A stretch of 64,000 nucleotides of DNA. Source: Hippasteria phrygiana. Its lineage: Eukaryota > Echinodermata > Asteroidea > Valvatida > Goniasteridae. A program made the position numbers and the translations under genes. The stretch spans positions 186,001 to 250,000 of the forward strand of contig JAZGUH010000071.1 of the NCBI GenBank assembly GCA_037893225.1, in the 5' to 3' direction. This document shows positions 56,401 to 63,965 of the stretch, piece after piece (the stretch's first letter is position 1; every line of letters begins with the position of its first letter). A model generated the notes under the pieces. It was not told where the DNA came from. It was given only the letters and a program-made list of their open reading frames with translations, and made no database searches.

Positions 56401-59278
56401 ATTTAAAACATATGGATTTCTTTACCCATGAAACAAATCTGAAAGCTGATTTACCCAACTGGGGGTTTTCAATAAAAAAGAATGTGACAGACATTTAACA
56501 ATATGAAATGTTTCCAAAAAAAATAGCTAAGTACACTACACACACATATGTACAATTTTAATGAACAATAATAATGCACTTTGTTTAACCCTAACCTTCC
56601 CAAATCCTCCAAAATCCTCTTTGCAAAATGGAGGAATTTGGAGGATTGAGGGCACTTGGAAGTTGATGCATCGGAGGATTTTGCAGGATTGAGGTTACTA
56701 GGGGTTTTTGCCCCTGCAGGAATATGGAGGATTCAGGTTATCGGGCTCAATGTGATACATGAAGATTTTGGAGGATTGAGGTTACTAGGGGTATGCAAAA
56801 AGAACCTAGAGGATTTTGGAGGATTCATGCTATGGTCCCCATAAGAGGATTTTGGAGGATTCAGGTTATATGGAGTTTTAACACTTTGAAATCAGAGGAT
56901 GTTGGAGGATTCAGGTTACATGGGGGGAAAATGATGTAGGGGTTAGGGCTAATACCTATATTTTTGAAGGCACAATCTATAAACTTACTGACATGGGACA
57001 AAATTGCTGACAGTTGTGAAATATGAAATACTATGATTACAGTGAATGGCAAATTGAGTGGAATACAAAACTTGGGGGACAGAAGACATTTTTTTGAATG
57101 ACTAACAACTAAAATAGTATTAACCCAGGGTGTTAGATTCCACATTTGCAAATGTTTAATTCTACAAACTCCATGAACTGCCTCGACTAAATTTTTAGAA
57201 AGAAAAGGGACAACAACACAAAAAATGAACTTACAGTCCAGTTCGCAATGGAACTAACTTTTCAATCAAGTCATATTTTTTTTCCAAGGAGAATATGGCA
57301 TGGATGGAAATACACATGCACAGTTACATCTTGCTCATTATGTTAAAATCAGCTATACCTTACTTCCACTTTACATGAAACAGCTTAACCCTAACCCTCC
57401 TCAATCCTCCAAAATCCTCATGGTGGTTTTGGAGGATTTTGGAGGATTGAGGAGGAATGGTGATTGAAGCACCGGAGGATTTTTGAGGATTGAGGAGGAA
57501 TGGTGATTGAAGCACGGAGGGTTTTGGAGGATTGAGGAGGAATGGTGATTGAATGGTGATTGAAGCACAGGAGGATTTTGGGGGATTGAGGAGGAATGGT
57601 GATTGAAGCACCGGAGGATTTTTGAGGATTGAGGAGGAATGGTGATTGAAGCACGGAGGATTTTGGAGGATTGAGGAGGAATGGTGATTGAAGCACAGAA
57701 GGATTTTGGAGGATTGAGGAGGAATGGTTATTGAATGGTGATTGAAGCACAGGAGGATTTTGGGGGATTGAGGATGAATGGTGATTGAAGCGCAGGAGGA
57801 TTTTGGAGGATTGAGGATGGTTCCTAGCAATAACGGCCTAGGGGGTTAGGGTTAATATAATAATTATTATATTGAGGGTGTCATGCAACTTATATTTAGA
57901 AGGTCTAACAAAATGTAAAGTAGCCCTCATTCTTCCTAGAATATTTGAAAAGATTGTTTGATGGTCATATTGCTCTCTAAGCTAGCTCCATACACTATTT
58001 CCCTTGTAGAATGGCTATTTTATGAAGTACCCTTGTTAAGCACTATGTTGGGAGTTTAAGGCTAAACAGTTATTTTGTCGGTTTACTGGTGATAGGTCTG
58101 CACTGCAATGATTATTTAGTTGTGATAAGCATAATTCTAGGTTCAGCAAGGGGGAACATTAGAGTTACAAACAATTCTTTTCATGCCTTGAAAATACGCC
58201 CCAAATTACAATTTTTTTTTTTTTTTAATTCAACATAATTGATACATGTACTGTCTAAATTTAAAATACCCTGGCCACATTCAGTACCATTTTTTGGTGG
58301 GTGCTAGGACTTTAGTCTCTAGAAATGGTAAAATCCAACTTTTAATGATCCATTATTTAGTGGATGGACAAGAAATATCATTATAATGATTCCAAATTGG
58401 TCTACAATCCCTCTTTCTGGAGGGTTATGATCATCATAACTACAGTTATTTCAATAAGTACAGATTCCCAGGACAATAATTCCTTTGTGGGTGGTTTAGG
58501 GCCAATGATTTTCTGTTTTAGTGGAAACCAAACGGAATTAACGGAATTGGCCTCTTTCATTGTGCATTCATTTACATATATATGAAATAATGTCAAATGG
58601 AAATGAAACAGATTTTTGTACACTGTTCTAATGGGCTAAACGGAAATGAAGGTTTGTCAAAACGGAAAATTGACTTTTCTGAAATGGAAAATCAGTGGCT
58701 CTAGCAGTTGTGATGTACTTTTAAAATTTCATGTAACTACCTACTGATGAGTACTGTCATGACTGTTTCCCAGTCCCAATTTTTTTTTGCTTTTTGTTTG
58801 TTTAAAAGTCTTTTTTTTTACAATTTGGCAGTGACTAATCATGCTAATCATCACAAATGTTTGTGAAAAAAAAGTGGCAGCTAGAAACTCCATTCTACCT
58901 GCATATTACACACATGCAATCAAATTCGAAACTCCCTGCTCTTAGCACTATTGCACAATGTAGTGTTACTTGGTTGTGCTCGTATTACAGCGTACAACGT
59001 GACGTACACAAATGATGAAGTGCCTGTGCAACAGTGCATGTCGTGGGCCGTGGCATGCATGTTTCACTTTCACTGCATTGTCACGTTAACGACGCCAACT
59101 TGACCTGTCAAAATCAGAAGTTTCTCCTCTCTTAACTTACCCATTCATTTCCCTCGGCATTGAACGTGTACAAGGCTACTTGACTAGCCGTCTGCACAAT
59201 GCTTGTTATGTAGGGATCACACTGCTGTAAAGCTGCAAGATTCATGCGATCTAATTCCGCTCTACTGTCGGCCGCCAT
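29366..59278 (-). CDS. DCP1: mRNA-decapping enzyme 1 (DCP1), complete, 8 exons
   Basis: DCP1 is the regulatory partner of the decapping enzyme DCP2 and acts in cytoplasmic P-bodies in 5'-3' mRNA decay. Exons are 59141-59278, 55825-55865, 34913-35040, 34505-34568, 32635-32788, 31004-32035, 30044-30361 and 29366-29434. All are GT-AG with consistent phases, giving 647 residues. An EVH1-type domain fills about residues 8-128 (DPYITSIVQTASQVALYTFN, NGFMIMNRLSMNNLTEPV, LWFYDKIECQQVARLME). A short helical motif DIMQMLSRAQQNY lies near 162-174. A long Gln/Thr-rich linker and the C-terminal trimerisation helix (LNREQFKQAFIHLLQNDNNF, SSLHNAYLQTL) follow. Vertebrates have two paralogues, DCP1A and DCP1B; this looks like the single pre-duplication form. 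Intron 2 spans about 19.9 kb. The start is the first ATG of a frame matching the family N-terminus. Confidence 0.96.
30044..30361 (-). CDS. DCP1: DCP1 coding exon 7
   Basis: 318 nt, phase 0 at both ends, acceptor GTTATTTTAG, donor CAG/GTAATA. It includes LLTPQAFRKRSAS, resembling the conserved short C-terminal linear motif of metazoan DCP1, and the first half of the trimerisation domain (GALNREQFKQAFIHLLQ). Confidence 0.93.
30575..30645 (+). repeat. Decayed remnant of the 313-bp SINE unit
   Basis: GTGGGCGC, then TATGACTTCTGACTA, then GTCAACATA...TAGGGCAAGATAGCT follow the same order as the segment in front of each tRNA head at 4.5-5.5 kb. It breaks off inside the A box. It lies in a DCP1 intron. 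Confidence 0.5.
31004..32035 (-). CDS. DCP1: DCP1 coding exon 6 (linker)
   Basis: 1,032 nt, phase 0 at both ends, acceptor TTATCCGTAG, donor ATT/GTAAGT. It codes for 344 residues of low-complexity linker rich in Gln, Thr, Ser and Pro. Amphipathic stretches include QMNDILQKLLANQGEA and YPIQDLLAKLNIAQQI, which could be docking motifs for decapping partners (inference). Confidence 0.95.
32197..32345. mobile_element. piggyBac-like MITE, partial copy
   Basis: It starts TTAACCCACTTAATAAGGACGACGG and contains TCAATCCATTGTTTGCCTATTATGTG and TTACGCTTGGATGCACAAG, following the intact copy at 41866-42082. The right-hand inverted repeat is lost. Confidence 0.6.
32635..32788 (-). CDS. DCP1: DCP1 coding exon 5
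   Basis: 154 nt, acceptor CCATGCAG, donor AAG/GTCAGT. It codes for a basic stretch (LVYKAKKRSKGLKRENR), then a Ser-rich linker and VDIMQMLSRAQQNYNK, the conserved short helical motif that follows EVH1 in metazoan DCP1. Confidence 0.93.
32890..33245 (-). repeat. Decayed tRNA-like SINE fragments
   Basis: The minus strand contains AGCTCAGTGGTCGAGTCC and GGAGGTCACAGGTTCCAAT (about 32955-32997), an A-box/B-box pair at tRNA spacing. A second A-box-like TGCAGTGGTTAGCGTG lies near 33210-33226. Both are degenerate and sit in a DCP1 intron. Confidence 0.45.
34505..34568 (-). CDS. DCP1: DCP1 coding exon 4
   Basis: 64 nt, acceptor TCCAAACAG, donor AAAG/GTAAGA. It codes for IYGLWFYDKIECQQVARLME, the last strand and C-terminal helix of the EVH1 fold. 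The WFYD signature is diagnostic for DCP1. Confidence 0.95.
34913..35040 (-). CDS. DCP1: DCP1 coding exon 3
   Basis: 128 nt, acceptor TTGTCCTCAG, donor CAGT/GTGAGT. It codes for SATPFNGFMIMNRLSMNN and LTEPVTRELEFQLQDPFLLY, the core strands of the EVH1 domain. Confidence 0.95.
35041..37004 (-). other. DCP1 intron 2, left part, no gene seen
   Basis: AT-rich intron sequence without recognised exons or mobile elements. Confidence 0.45.
37005..37073. repeat. Tiny element with CCCTAAC/GGGTTAGG ends
   Basis: Second copy of the 3384-3443 repeat. GACCCTAAC is on the left, ATACGATTTTGCATGCAACC is inside, and GGGGGTTAGGATTAA on the right. The ends have decayed slightly. Confidence 0.5.
37298..37331 (+). 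repeat. (ATTT)n microsatellite
   Basis: An uninterrupted run of ATTT/TTTA units with one irregular unit near its start. Confidence 0.85.
37691..37813 (-). CDS. Candidate first coding exon nested in DCP1 intron 2
   Basis: On the minus strand an ATG opens MYGDSESSSVADDTIAPVIV then DGMAADWSVGYDSG, ending GTGGTT/GTGAGT, a strong donor. Codon use looks coding and the open frame extends upstream to 37961. It cannot be an alternative DCP1 first exon: read in this phase, DCP1 exon 3 stops after five codons. A loose likeness to the actin N-terminus (DDxIAxxxVD) is too weak to name it. It may be the start of a nested gene whose other exons I could not find. Confidence 0.35.
37962..41865. other. DCP1 intron 2 sequence, no confident gene
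   Basis: A somewhat CpG-richer patch at 38880-39130 may be regulatory. A minus-strand block at 39658-39830 follows a good acceptor (GTTGCTTTCAG) and reads LQRLFKMREAHIGMVNATPK to a stop. It could be a terminal exon or a relic, but it has no recognisable domain. Confidence 0.35.
41866..42082. mobile_element. piggyBac-like MITE, intact copy
   Basis: It is bounded by TTAA at 41866-41869 and 42079-42082. The ends CCCGTTGCGTACGG and CCGTACTTAAGGGG are imperfect inverted repeats beginning CCC, as in piggyBac transposons. The 209-bp interior has no coding capacity. Partial copies are at 20700-20929 and 32197-32345. Confidence 0.75.
42381..42530. mobile_element. Foldback element with CCCTAACCCT ends, copy 1
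   Basis: It begins CTAACCCTAACCCT and ends CTGGCAGGGTTAGGGTTTTAA. A second CCCTGCCAGACGC near 42414 is the inverse of the right arm. The roughly 70-bp core (GCATACTTTGTCACATTGAC onward) is the reverse complement of the core of the element at 53580-53703. Confidence 0.75.
42531..43520. other. DCP1 intron 2 sequence, no gene seen
   Basis: AT-rich. The last 100 bp before 43520 resemble a decayed unit of the adjoining minisatellite. Confidence 0.45.
43530..44115 (+). repeat. Minisatellite, about 96-bp unit, 6 copies
   Basis: The unit contains CCTTGGCCAAAGATGGAGGC, AATCCTTCTAAATGAGAGGA and CACAGACTCCCCAGTGATCT. CCTTGG recurs at 43636, 43731, 43828, 43925 and 44022 (periods 95, 97, 97, 97). G-run length varies between units. 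Degenerate units continue to about 44270. The 118-codon minus frame here is a repeat artefact. Confidence 0.9.
44275..47805. other. DCP1 intron 2 sequence, no gene seen
   Basis: Contains a 26-nt poly-G run (46845-46870), a poly-A run near 45313-45328 and AT-rich sequence. A plus frame at 44834-45073 has no domain or splice support. Confidence 0.4.
47806..48225. mobile_element. TTAA element with telomere-like ends (CCCTAACATC)
   Basis: TTAACCCTAACATC at 47806 is matched exactly by GATGTTAGGGTTAA ending at 48225. The 420-bp element has no coding capacity. This is the cleanest example in the window of a TTAA site plus a CCCTAAC inverted repeat. Confidence 0.75.
48226..53102. other. DCP1 intron 2 sequence, no confident gene
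   Basis: Includes an (AAAC)n run at 51328-51353 and an 11-bp inverted repeat TGGCTACGGCT/AGCCGTAGCCA at 49450-49503. A degenerate tRNA-like B box lies near 48795-48810 on the minus strand. Open frames lack domains. Confidence 0.4.
53103..54480. mobile_element. Tigger/pogo-like DNA transposon, non-autonomous
   Basis: The element 53105-54478 is flanked by TA at both ends (the Tc1/mariner/pogo target). Its ends are CAGTAAAATCGCGATATCTCGAA on the left and, in reverse, CAGTAAAATTGCGATAGCTC on the right. CAGTA-AAxCxCGAT-type ends with TA are characteristic of pogo/Tigger elements. Inside is GC-richer sequence (53880-54120) with repeated GTGGACACCGCA words but no DDE transposase frame. A 124-bp foldback is nested at 53580-53703. 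It is probably an internally deleted or MITE-like derivative. Confidence 0.75.
53580..53703. mobile_element. Foldback element with TTAACCCTAACCCT ends, copy 2
   Basis: It is bounded by TTAACCCTAACCCTGCCA on the left and TGGCAGGGTTAGGGTTAA on the right, a perfect 18-bp palindromic pair. The core is reversed with respect to copy 1 at 42381-42530. It is nested inside the Tigger-like element and therefore younger than it. Confidence 0.8.
54788..55038. mobile_element. MITE with GGGCCAATTTC ends
   Basis: The left end GGGCCAATTTCACCGAGCTG and the right end ending GAAATTGGCCC are inverted repeats. Homology continues inward through GCACAA...ATTTGCTTAGCA and GGTTACCAGC. I associate this family with sea-star genomes, from memory. 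A fragment lies at 24735-24870. The target duplication is unclear. Confidence 0.7.
55825..55865 (-). CDS. DCP1: DCP1 coding exon 2
   Basis: 41 nt, acceptor TTTTTTTTAG, donor CCAG/GTAAGG. It codes for EKTDIEGSLFVYA plus two bases, joining ...NEW of exon 1 to RSATPFNGF of exon 3 exactly as in the conserved EVH1 domain. About 19.9 kb separate it from exon 3 (34913-35040). Confidence 0.95.
55958..56226. mobile_element. TTAA-flanked MITE, copy 3 (no GC core)
   Basis: The ends AGGTAGTACACAC and GTATACTACAT-TTAA and the internal CATCCTGTGAAATCATGGCACC match copies 1 and 2. The GC-rich palindromic centre is missing, so this may be the ancestral or a deleted form. It is in DCP1 intron 1. Confidence 0.65.
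56585..56953. mobile_element. TTAA element with telomere-like ends and GGAGGATT repeats
   Basis: It starts TTAACCCTAACC and ends GGGGTTAGGGCTAA (one base off TTAA). The interior is a loose tandem array of GGAGGATTTTGGAGGATTGAGG-like words with TTACTAGGGG spacers. It is closely related to the larger element at 57385-57855. Confidence 0.7.
57385..57855. mobile_element. TTAA element carrying a GGAGGATT minisatellite
   Basis: It starts TTAACCCTAACCCTCC and ends GGGGGTTAGGGTTAA. Between the ends are about ten units of roughly 40 bp (GGAGGATTTTGGAGGATTGA, GGAGGAATGGTGATTGAAGC). The first 20-30 bp (CCTCAATCCTCCAAAATCCT) are the inverse of the array, so the whole element can fold back. The 156- and 110-codon minus frames are repeat artefacts. 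Confidence 0.8.
57856..59140. other. DCP1 intron 1, right part, no gene seen
   Basis: AT-rich with T-runs near 58210-58226 and 58810. Short opposing frames at 58364-58623 have no supporting evidence. Confidence 0.45.
59141..59278 (-). CDS. DCP1: DCP1 coding exon 1
   Basis: 138 nt in 46 codons from the ATG (context GGCGGCC after it) to TGG/GTAAGT. It codes for MAADSRAELDRMNLAALQQC then DPYITSIVQTASQVALYTFN, matching the family's N-terminus at the expected position, so the start is secure. Confidence 0.96.
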
Positions 59279-59400
59279 CTTGCTTCTTCTGTCGAGGTGG
59301 AATTGATTAGGCGAGCGAAAGAGGGCGTTGTTTCAAAACAAACACACGTGGCGCGCATGCAATAACACATGATGACCTCGATGTGTTTGGATTCGCATTC
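59279..59400 (-). promoter_or_regulatory. DCP1 5' UTR / promoter region
   Basis: The 100 bp in front of the DCP1 ATG are locally CpG-richer (GGCGAGCG, CACACGTGGCGCGC) and include an E-box CACGTG near 59345. No TATA box is seen. This fits a housekeeping promoter, but the start site is not determined. Confidence 0.45.
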
Positions 59401-59519
59401 ATAACTTGTGACGTCCAACAAATTTACAAATTTAAAATAATAATACTTAAGGTCAGAATGACTTGCAACACTAACTTTGGTATTTTATGTCTGTGTGTAC
59501 GTGTAAACTCGTTTTGTTT

Positions 59520-59632
59520 ATGCGACCTTAGTCTGGTTCCCCGACCTGAAGATTCCCCAATCTACATTTGAATATTCATCAGAAATATTAAATAGTCAGA
59601 AATTTTGGTCTGGGAACCAGACTAATGCGACC
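59520..59632. mobile_element. 97-bp MITE with 8-bp target duplication
   Basis: The ends TTAGTCTGGTTCCCCGACC and GGTCTGGGAACCAGACTA are inverted repeats, flanked by direct repeats ATGCGACC at 59520-59527 and 59625-59632. The duplication length fits hAT-type insertion. It is one of the smallest complete elements in the window. Confidence 0.75.
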
Positions 59633-59892
59633 CCAATGGAAATAAGCTTATAAAATTTGGGGCTATACGTTTTTCATTATTATTAGCGTTCCCACGTTAC
59701 GTATATGTGTTTGTGCAAGTTCTAGATGAATCTTAATTCGTACCTCTTGCATCTATGATTCTTTTTCTTTTTGTAGTTCCGTACCTCACGTGGATTTTAG
59801 CGTTTTTCTGGGCGAACTTGCTTAAAAAAAAGAAATATCTGACACTTAGTGACGTTGGTGGCGCACTTCATGTACGCCATACAATTTGCTCA

Positions 59893-60078
59893 TCATTCAT
59901 CAGATGATGAGGCTTCTTCAAGCTGTGGTCGTGGGCGATGAAGCTGCAAATAACTCGTGCGTGACTCTCGCACTTTGTACTGACCAATATATTTCTGACA
60001 TAGCATATGGAGGCTACGAGCTGTGTCGATGAACAAAATCAGAGTAAAGTGTCCGTGCAATAACAAAGGCAGCAAAAC
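59893..60078 (-). CDS. Last exon of an unidentified membrane protein
   Basis: The acceptor TTTTATTCCTAG is followed by 61 codons and TGA: VLLPLLLHGHFTLILFIDTA then RSLHMLCQKYIGQYKVRESR and a C-terminus ending LEEASSSDE. The first 20 residues are a likely membrane helix; the rest is a basic then acidic cytosolic-type tail with possible CK2 sites (SSSDE). The frame is closed just before the acceptor (TAG), so the exon border is firm. Upstream exons should lie to the right on the minus strand, overlapping the calcium-channel gene on the other strand, but I could not identify them. Family not recognised. Confidence 0.55.
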   Translation of the reverse strand, partial: VLLPLLLHGHFTLILFIDTARSLHMLCQKYIGQYKVRESRTSYLQLHRPRPQLEEASSSDE

Positions 60079-60833
60079 CTAGGAATAAAACAGAAATTGA
60101 GGAATAAAATAATAATAATACTACTAATAAATACAATTGGCACCAGCCACTACTTGGTTAGTTCAGTATCCATGACGACCATCATCGTCATCATCACTAT
60201 TAAAATCACTATGATTATCATCTATCATATTCTAGCATTACATAATCATCACCATTACCATGATATGGTGGATGCAGGAAGACCAGGCCCTTTGGCCGAA
60301 TTTGTTGTTCTCTCTTTGCTTTAATACGGATAAGAAAAGGAAAGCATTCTATTTGACTCCCCCTCCCCTGTGAACATTTCTGGATCCGCCGCCCCCTGCC
60401 ATCACCACCTTCCTCCCCTCATGTTCATCATCGTCATTATCATCACCATGGTACATGGTCGAGGGTCACCACCATCATCACTATTACAATCTCATCTTGC
60501 TACCATCTGAATCATTTCCACTTTATTTCCCTCGCCTAATTAATTCCATTTTCTAATGATCCTCTTTGGTAATGCTCCTTAACCTTTGCCCTGTACCCAT
60601 CTCACTTGGCAACATCAATCTCAAGTATTCTTGGAATGGCAGGAGCAGAATGCCCGGATGTGCCCATAATACACGTTGAATGGAACAATTTGCCAGTATA
60701 CAGGTAACATACACAACGCGTAGTACGTGTCATTTTATACGCAAACATGCAGCACATCTGAGGGATTTACTGTCAAAAAAACTGTGGAATTACCAGCCTT
60801 TTTTCATCCCTTTCCCACCCAAAGACCAGCGCC
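60079..60833. other. Spacer / promoter region with ATC microsatellite
   Basis: Degenerate ATC/CATCAT repeats occupy about 60175-60265 and 60420-60485. The region before 60834 is the likely 5' UTR and promoter of the calcium-channel gene. No TATA box was identified. Confidence 0.4.
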
Positions 60834-60852
60834 ATGGATAATTTTCGAACGG
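60834..60852 (+). CDS. Probable 19-nt first coding exon of the Cav1 gene
   Basis: An ATG in a strong context (GCGCCATGG) opens MDNFRT plus one base, ending ACGG/GTAAAG. The single leftover G joins the two bases GG that open the next exon to give Gly, so phases agree: [13 protein letters not shown]. Short first coding exons are known in vertebrate L-type channel genes. Other, alternative first exons may exist outside the part I can judge. Confidence 0.5.
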
Positions 60853-61708
60853 GTAAAGACTTTTTCTATGCTATCCCTGTGTTTGTGGATGTGAATATTG
60901 GTAGGAATTGTGGTTTGAGATGGTTTTGAGCTGATTTGAGGTGTTTTTCCGAGGTTAATGCTGTGATGTCATGGTTGTGTGTTTTGGTTGGCCGTGCCGG
61001 TACTGGGCAGGCGTTCGATTCACGGCACGCTATAAAGTACACTGTATAAATGTCTGTTCTTTTATCTAAAGCACAGTCACTTTGTGGCGATTGTGTAGTG
61101 TAGGGCCCCTCTTTAGTTTTGATCAAATTAGAGTCAAGGGTATTTTTTCTCATTCTTAATTCTATTGACATTTTTTGTTGTTGTAATTTTGAACAGTTTA
61201 TTATTGCCTGTTAATAATAATATTATTATGGTAGAAAGTGCAATTTTCTTACATGCTTTACGGCAGTTGCTATGCGAATCAAAGCGGTTTTGTGTGTTTA
61301 CTGTGCGTCACGGTGATCGCCATCTTTATTTTCGCGTTGCATTTTGTCATCTTCATCGTCGCTTTACCCCAACATTTCCCTCAAAAACTAAAACCCTTCC
61401 CTTTTAGTTTAATTTGTATCTAAAAAACTAAAACCCTTACCCTGCCCTTTACAAATTACAGCATACATGTTGGTTTGTATTACTAGTTTGGCAATTCCAA
61501 TAACCTAAAAGTGGATTTTTGTTCCCTTGAGTTATACTTCTAACAGAGCCTTACCATGTGTATATACATGTACTACACAATTGCCAAACTTTGTACACTG
61601 TATATTAGACTTTATGTAGCATAACCATGTAAAAATGATATACATTGTAGGCCTATTTTGGTAATTGTAGCCTGATGGTATTGAACATATCACTTGTATG
61701 AAAAAAAT

Positions 61709-61862
61709 AAGTCAATACATGTAGTACATCATGTGTACGTACATGTACAATGTATAATATTTTTAAAATACTCCTTGCATAAAAGAAATAATACATTAAG
61801 TCAATACATGTAGACTACAACATGTGTACATACATGTATAATATTTTTTATTTAAATACTCC
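61709..61862 (+). repeat. Duplicated ACATGTA-rich segment
   Basis: AAGTCAATACATGTAG...ATGTGTAC...TACATGTA...TATAATATTTTT...AAATACTCCT occurs twice with a period of about 89 bp and some indels. It is built of the TACATG words common throughout the window. Confidence 0.7.
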
Positions 61863-62060
61863 TGTGTAGACTTTGTGTGTGTTTGTTTCTGGCATACTTT
61901 TTAAACATTTGAAATAGGGGAAAAATGAAACAAGCTTGAGCCTCGTAACATTTTCAAAAAAAGGAAGGAGACTGCTTTTTAGTACATGTAGCAATCGCAT
62001 TCGGGCTGTATTTTTCCAAAAATGGTTAACGCCAATGATTGGTAAAAGGGTACCAAACTG

Positions 62061-62199
62061 ATTTAAAATGTAATTCGTCAAACAATCCACAAGGGAAACT
62101 GACTCGGTAAATTCAAAGTGAACAAAGAAACTGGCAGGAGCGGGATTCGAACCTGCGACCTCCGGGTTACCGTACCGGCGCTCTAAAATTTAAAATGTA
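62061..62199 (-). mobile_element. 5'-truncated SINE of the 4.5-kb family
   Basis: Element 62073-62187 lies between 12-bp direct repeats ATTTAAAATGTA (62061-62072 and 62188-62199). Read on the minus strand, it starts inside the tRNA-like head at TAGAGCGCCGG, keeps the B box, and ends ...CTTGTGGATTG-TTTGACGAATT. Truncation at the head plus a target duplication is the normal outcome of LINE-mediated retroposition. It defines the true SINE unit as head plus about 70-bp tail. Confidence 0.8.
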
Positions 62200-63664
62200 T
62201 AATAATTCAAATGCAGGGATTTGTTTTGTCCTTCATTTTCATGGCATTTTGGAGAAAAGACAAATTAAGAACACGTGGCCTAAAAAAACCAGCAAAAAGC
62301 AAAATGTTTATGAGGCCAAGCACTGGATAACTGTGCACATTTGATGTCTGGGTCATGGTCGTGTCATAAGGGTTCATCGAGATTGTGTATGCTGCACTGC
62401 TCTGCCAAATTGAGATTATAAAAATAATTCTAATCAGCAAGTAGTGCTAAAGAAATCTCCTTTGCCATGCACATTTTCCCATACTTTTGATGGACCTATT
62501 AAAATCTGGGCACGTTGAGTCATTGCAGCAGATTGCTTGAAATACATACAATGTATGTACACTGTACATACACAAAAGCAGCATGCTTTAATTCTGTGCA
62601 CCATAAGGTCTACACTGTATGAATACTGAATAGATTCCTCTGTTCAAGATTTCTATGTGCAGAGTACACAAAGCAAAACACACAGGCAATACACATCATG
62701 ATATTTATCGTTCGCAGCTGAGCTGTATATTCAGATAAGAATAAAATGTCCTTCCTCATTTGAAAGGTTGGGACCTGAGGAAGACTAGAATTAATAAGCC
62801 AGCCAGTCAGGGGTAATGATATCATATAAAGCGTGTTTATCATAAATTGCTGATGTTATTGTAAATATAATTTATTTTTGAAAAGTAATGGGAAAAAAAT
62901 AGAAACAAGATTTGAAATCAGAGTCCCCCTTTGTCCAAGCTGAAGTTACTGCATCAAATCAGCACCTCATTGTAAACCGTATAATTTGACAAGATATAAA
63001 ACCAAAACAAAAGGTTTAGAATTTCACCCTGAAGACAGGTGCAGTGTGGTTCACTAGGCCATATTTTTACCTTGTGAATCAACGCCCAACATTGTATGCT
63101 CTACAGGCGAAAAGTAGGGGCAAATTACATTAACTTTGAGAGGAAGGAGGTGGTTGGCTACAGGTGCTAGAATTCTCACTGTTTCAGCCAATCAGGTTTA
63201 CTGTACATGTTGTATCTGATCCAGCCAAGGTGTTGTGACCTTGTCCTTTTGTAACTGGGTTGAGACCAGAATGTTATTTTTATTCATGTTCGAAATGACA
63301 AAATACTACATACGACTGAAGCGAGTTAATGATGAGCATCTACTGTATTTATAAGCACAAGAGTATCAGCTTGTTACATTCCCATCTCTGAAGCTCATTG
63401 TCAAGTCTGACATTTTGAAAAATTTATCATCAGTGTAAAATTACCATTTGAATGCGTTTTGCAAGCCAAAATAATAAATTTCAAATAATTAATGTTGATT
63501 TATTTGTTGTGTAGATTCCTAAATTTTCCTATACATCTGGTCAAGTGTACATTGTTTCGAACTCATAGAATTTGCAAAATTATGGTACTAATCCATTTGT
63601 TGTATTACACTGTAATTTAAATTTGTGTTTATTTCTCTTTTCTTTTTTCCTTTTTTCCCCACAG

Positions 63665-63965
63665 GGGTCCATAATAATGTCGTGGCTGCCACAGCCAGCA
63701 GTGGTACATACGTTAGTGGAAACGCTAGCACCCCGACCCCTACCACCGGCTCTCCTGCAAACCAACAAACCAACACCCCTCTTAGTTCGGCCTGGAGAAC
63801 CACACTGGCCGCCACAACCACAGTTTCCACAATGACTAGAAGAAGGAATACCTATAATAAGAAGAAGCAACACTCAGGAACTTCACTGCGCCCACCGAGG
63901 GCGCTCTTTTGCCTTACGTTGGACAACCCTGTGCGACGGATGTGCATCAGTATTGTCGAATGGAA
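63665..63965 (+). CDS. CACNA1 (Cav1-type): L-type voltage-gated calcium channel alpha-1 (Cav1), exon 2, partial gene
   Basis: The pore-forming subunit that admits Ca2+ on depolarisation in muscle and nerve; plasma membrane. After a long pyrimidine tract and CCCCACAG, 301 nt code for a Thr/Ser/Asn-rich cytosolic N-terminus ([14 protein letters not shown], then basic [11 protein letters not shown]) and the strongly conserved [20 protein letters not shown] and ISIVEWK leading to segment IS1. This motif is specific to Cav1 rather than Cav2 or Cav3. The exon ends TGGAA/ATATCCTTT, a U12-type AT-AC donor; reading on gives a frameshifted stop, so the apparent end ...WKYPF is not real. The rest of the gene (about 2,000 residues) lies beyond the window. 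Confidence 0.92.

Larger units (their letters stand above)
60853..63664 (+). other. Cav1 first intron
   Basis: AT-rich. It contains a tandem duplication (61709-61862) and a truncated SINE (62061-62199). A B-box-like GTTCGATTC occurs near 61014 in a degenerate context. No coding block was recognised on the plus strand. Confidence 0.4.

Noticed and set aside
57360..57830. 156-codon Pro/Ser-rich frame
   Set aside because: Encoded by the minisatellite inside a TTAA element.
61000..61035. tRNA-like B box GTTCGATTC
   Set aside because: No A box at proper spacing and no foldable cloverleaf.
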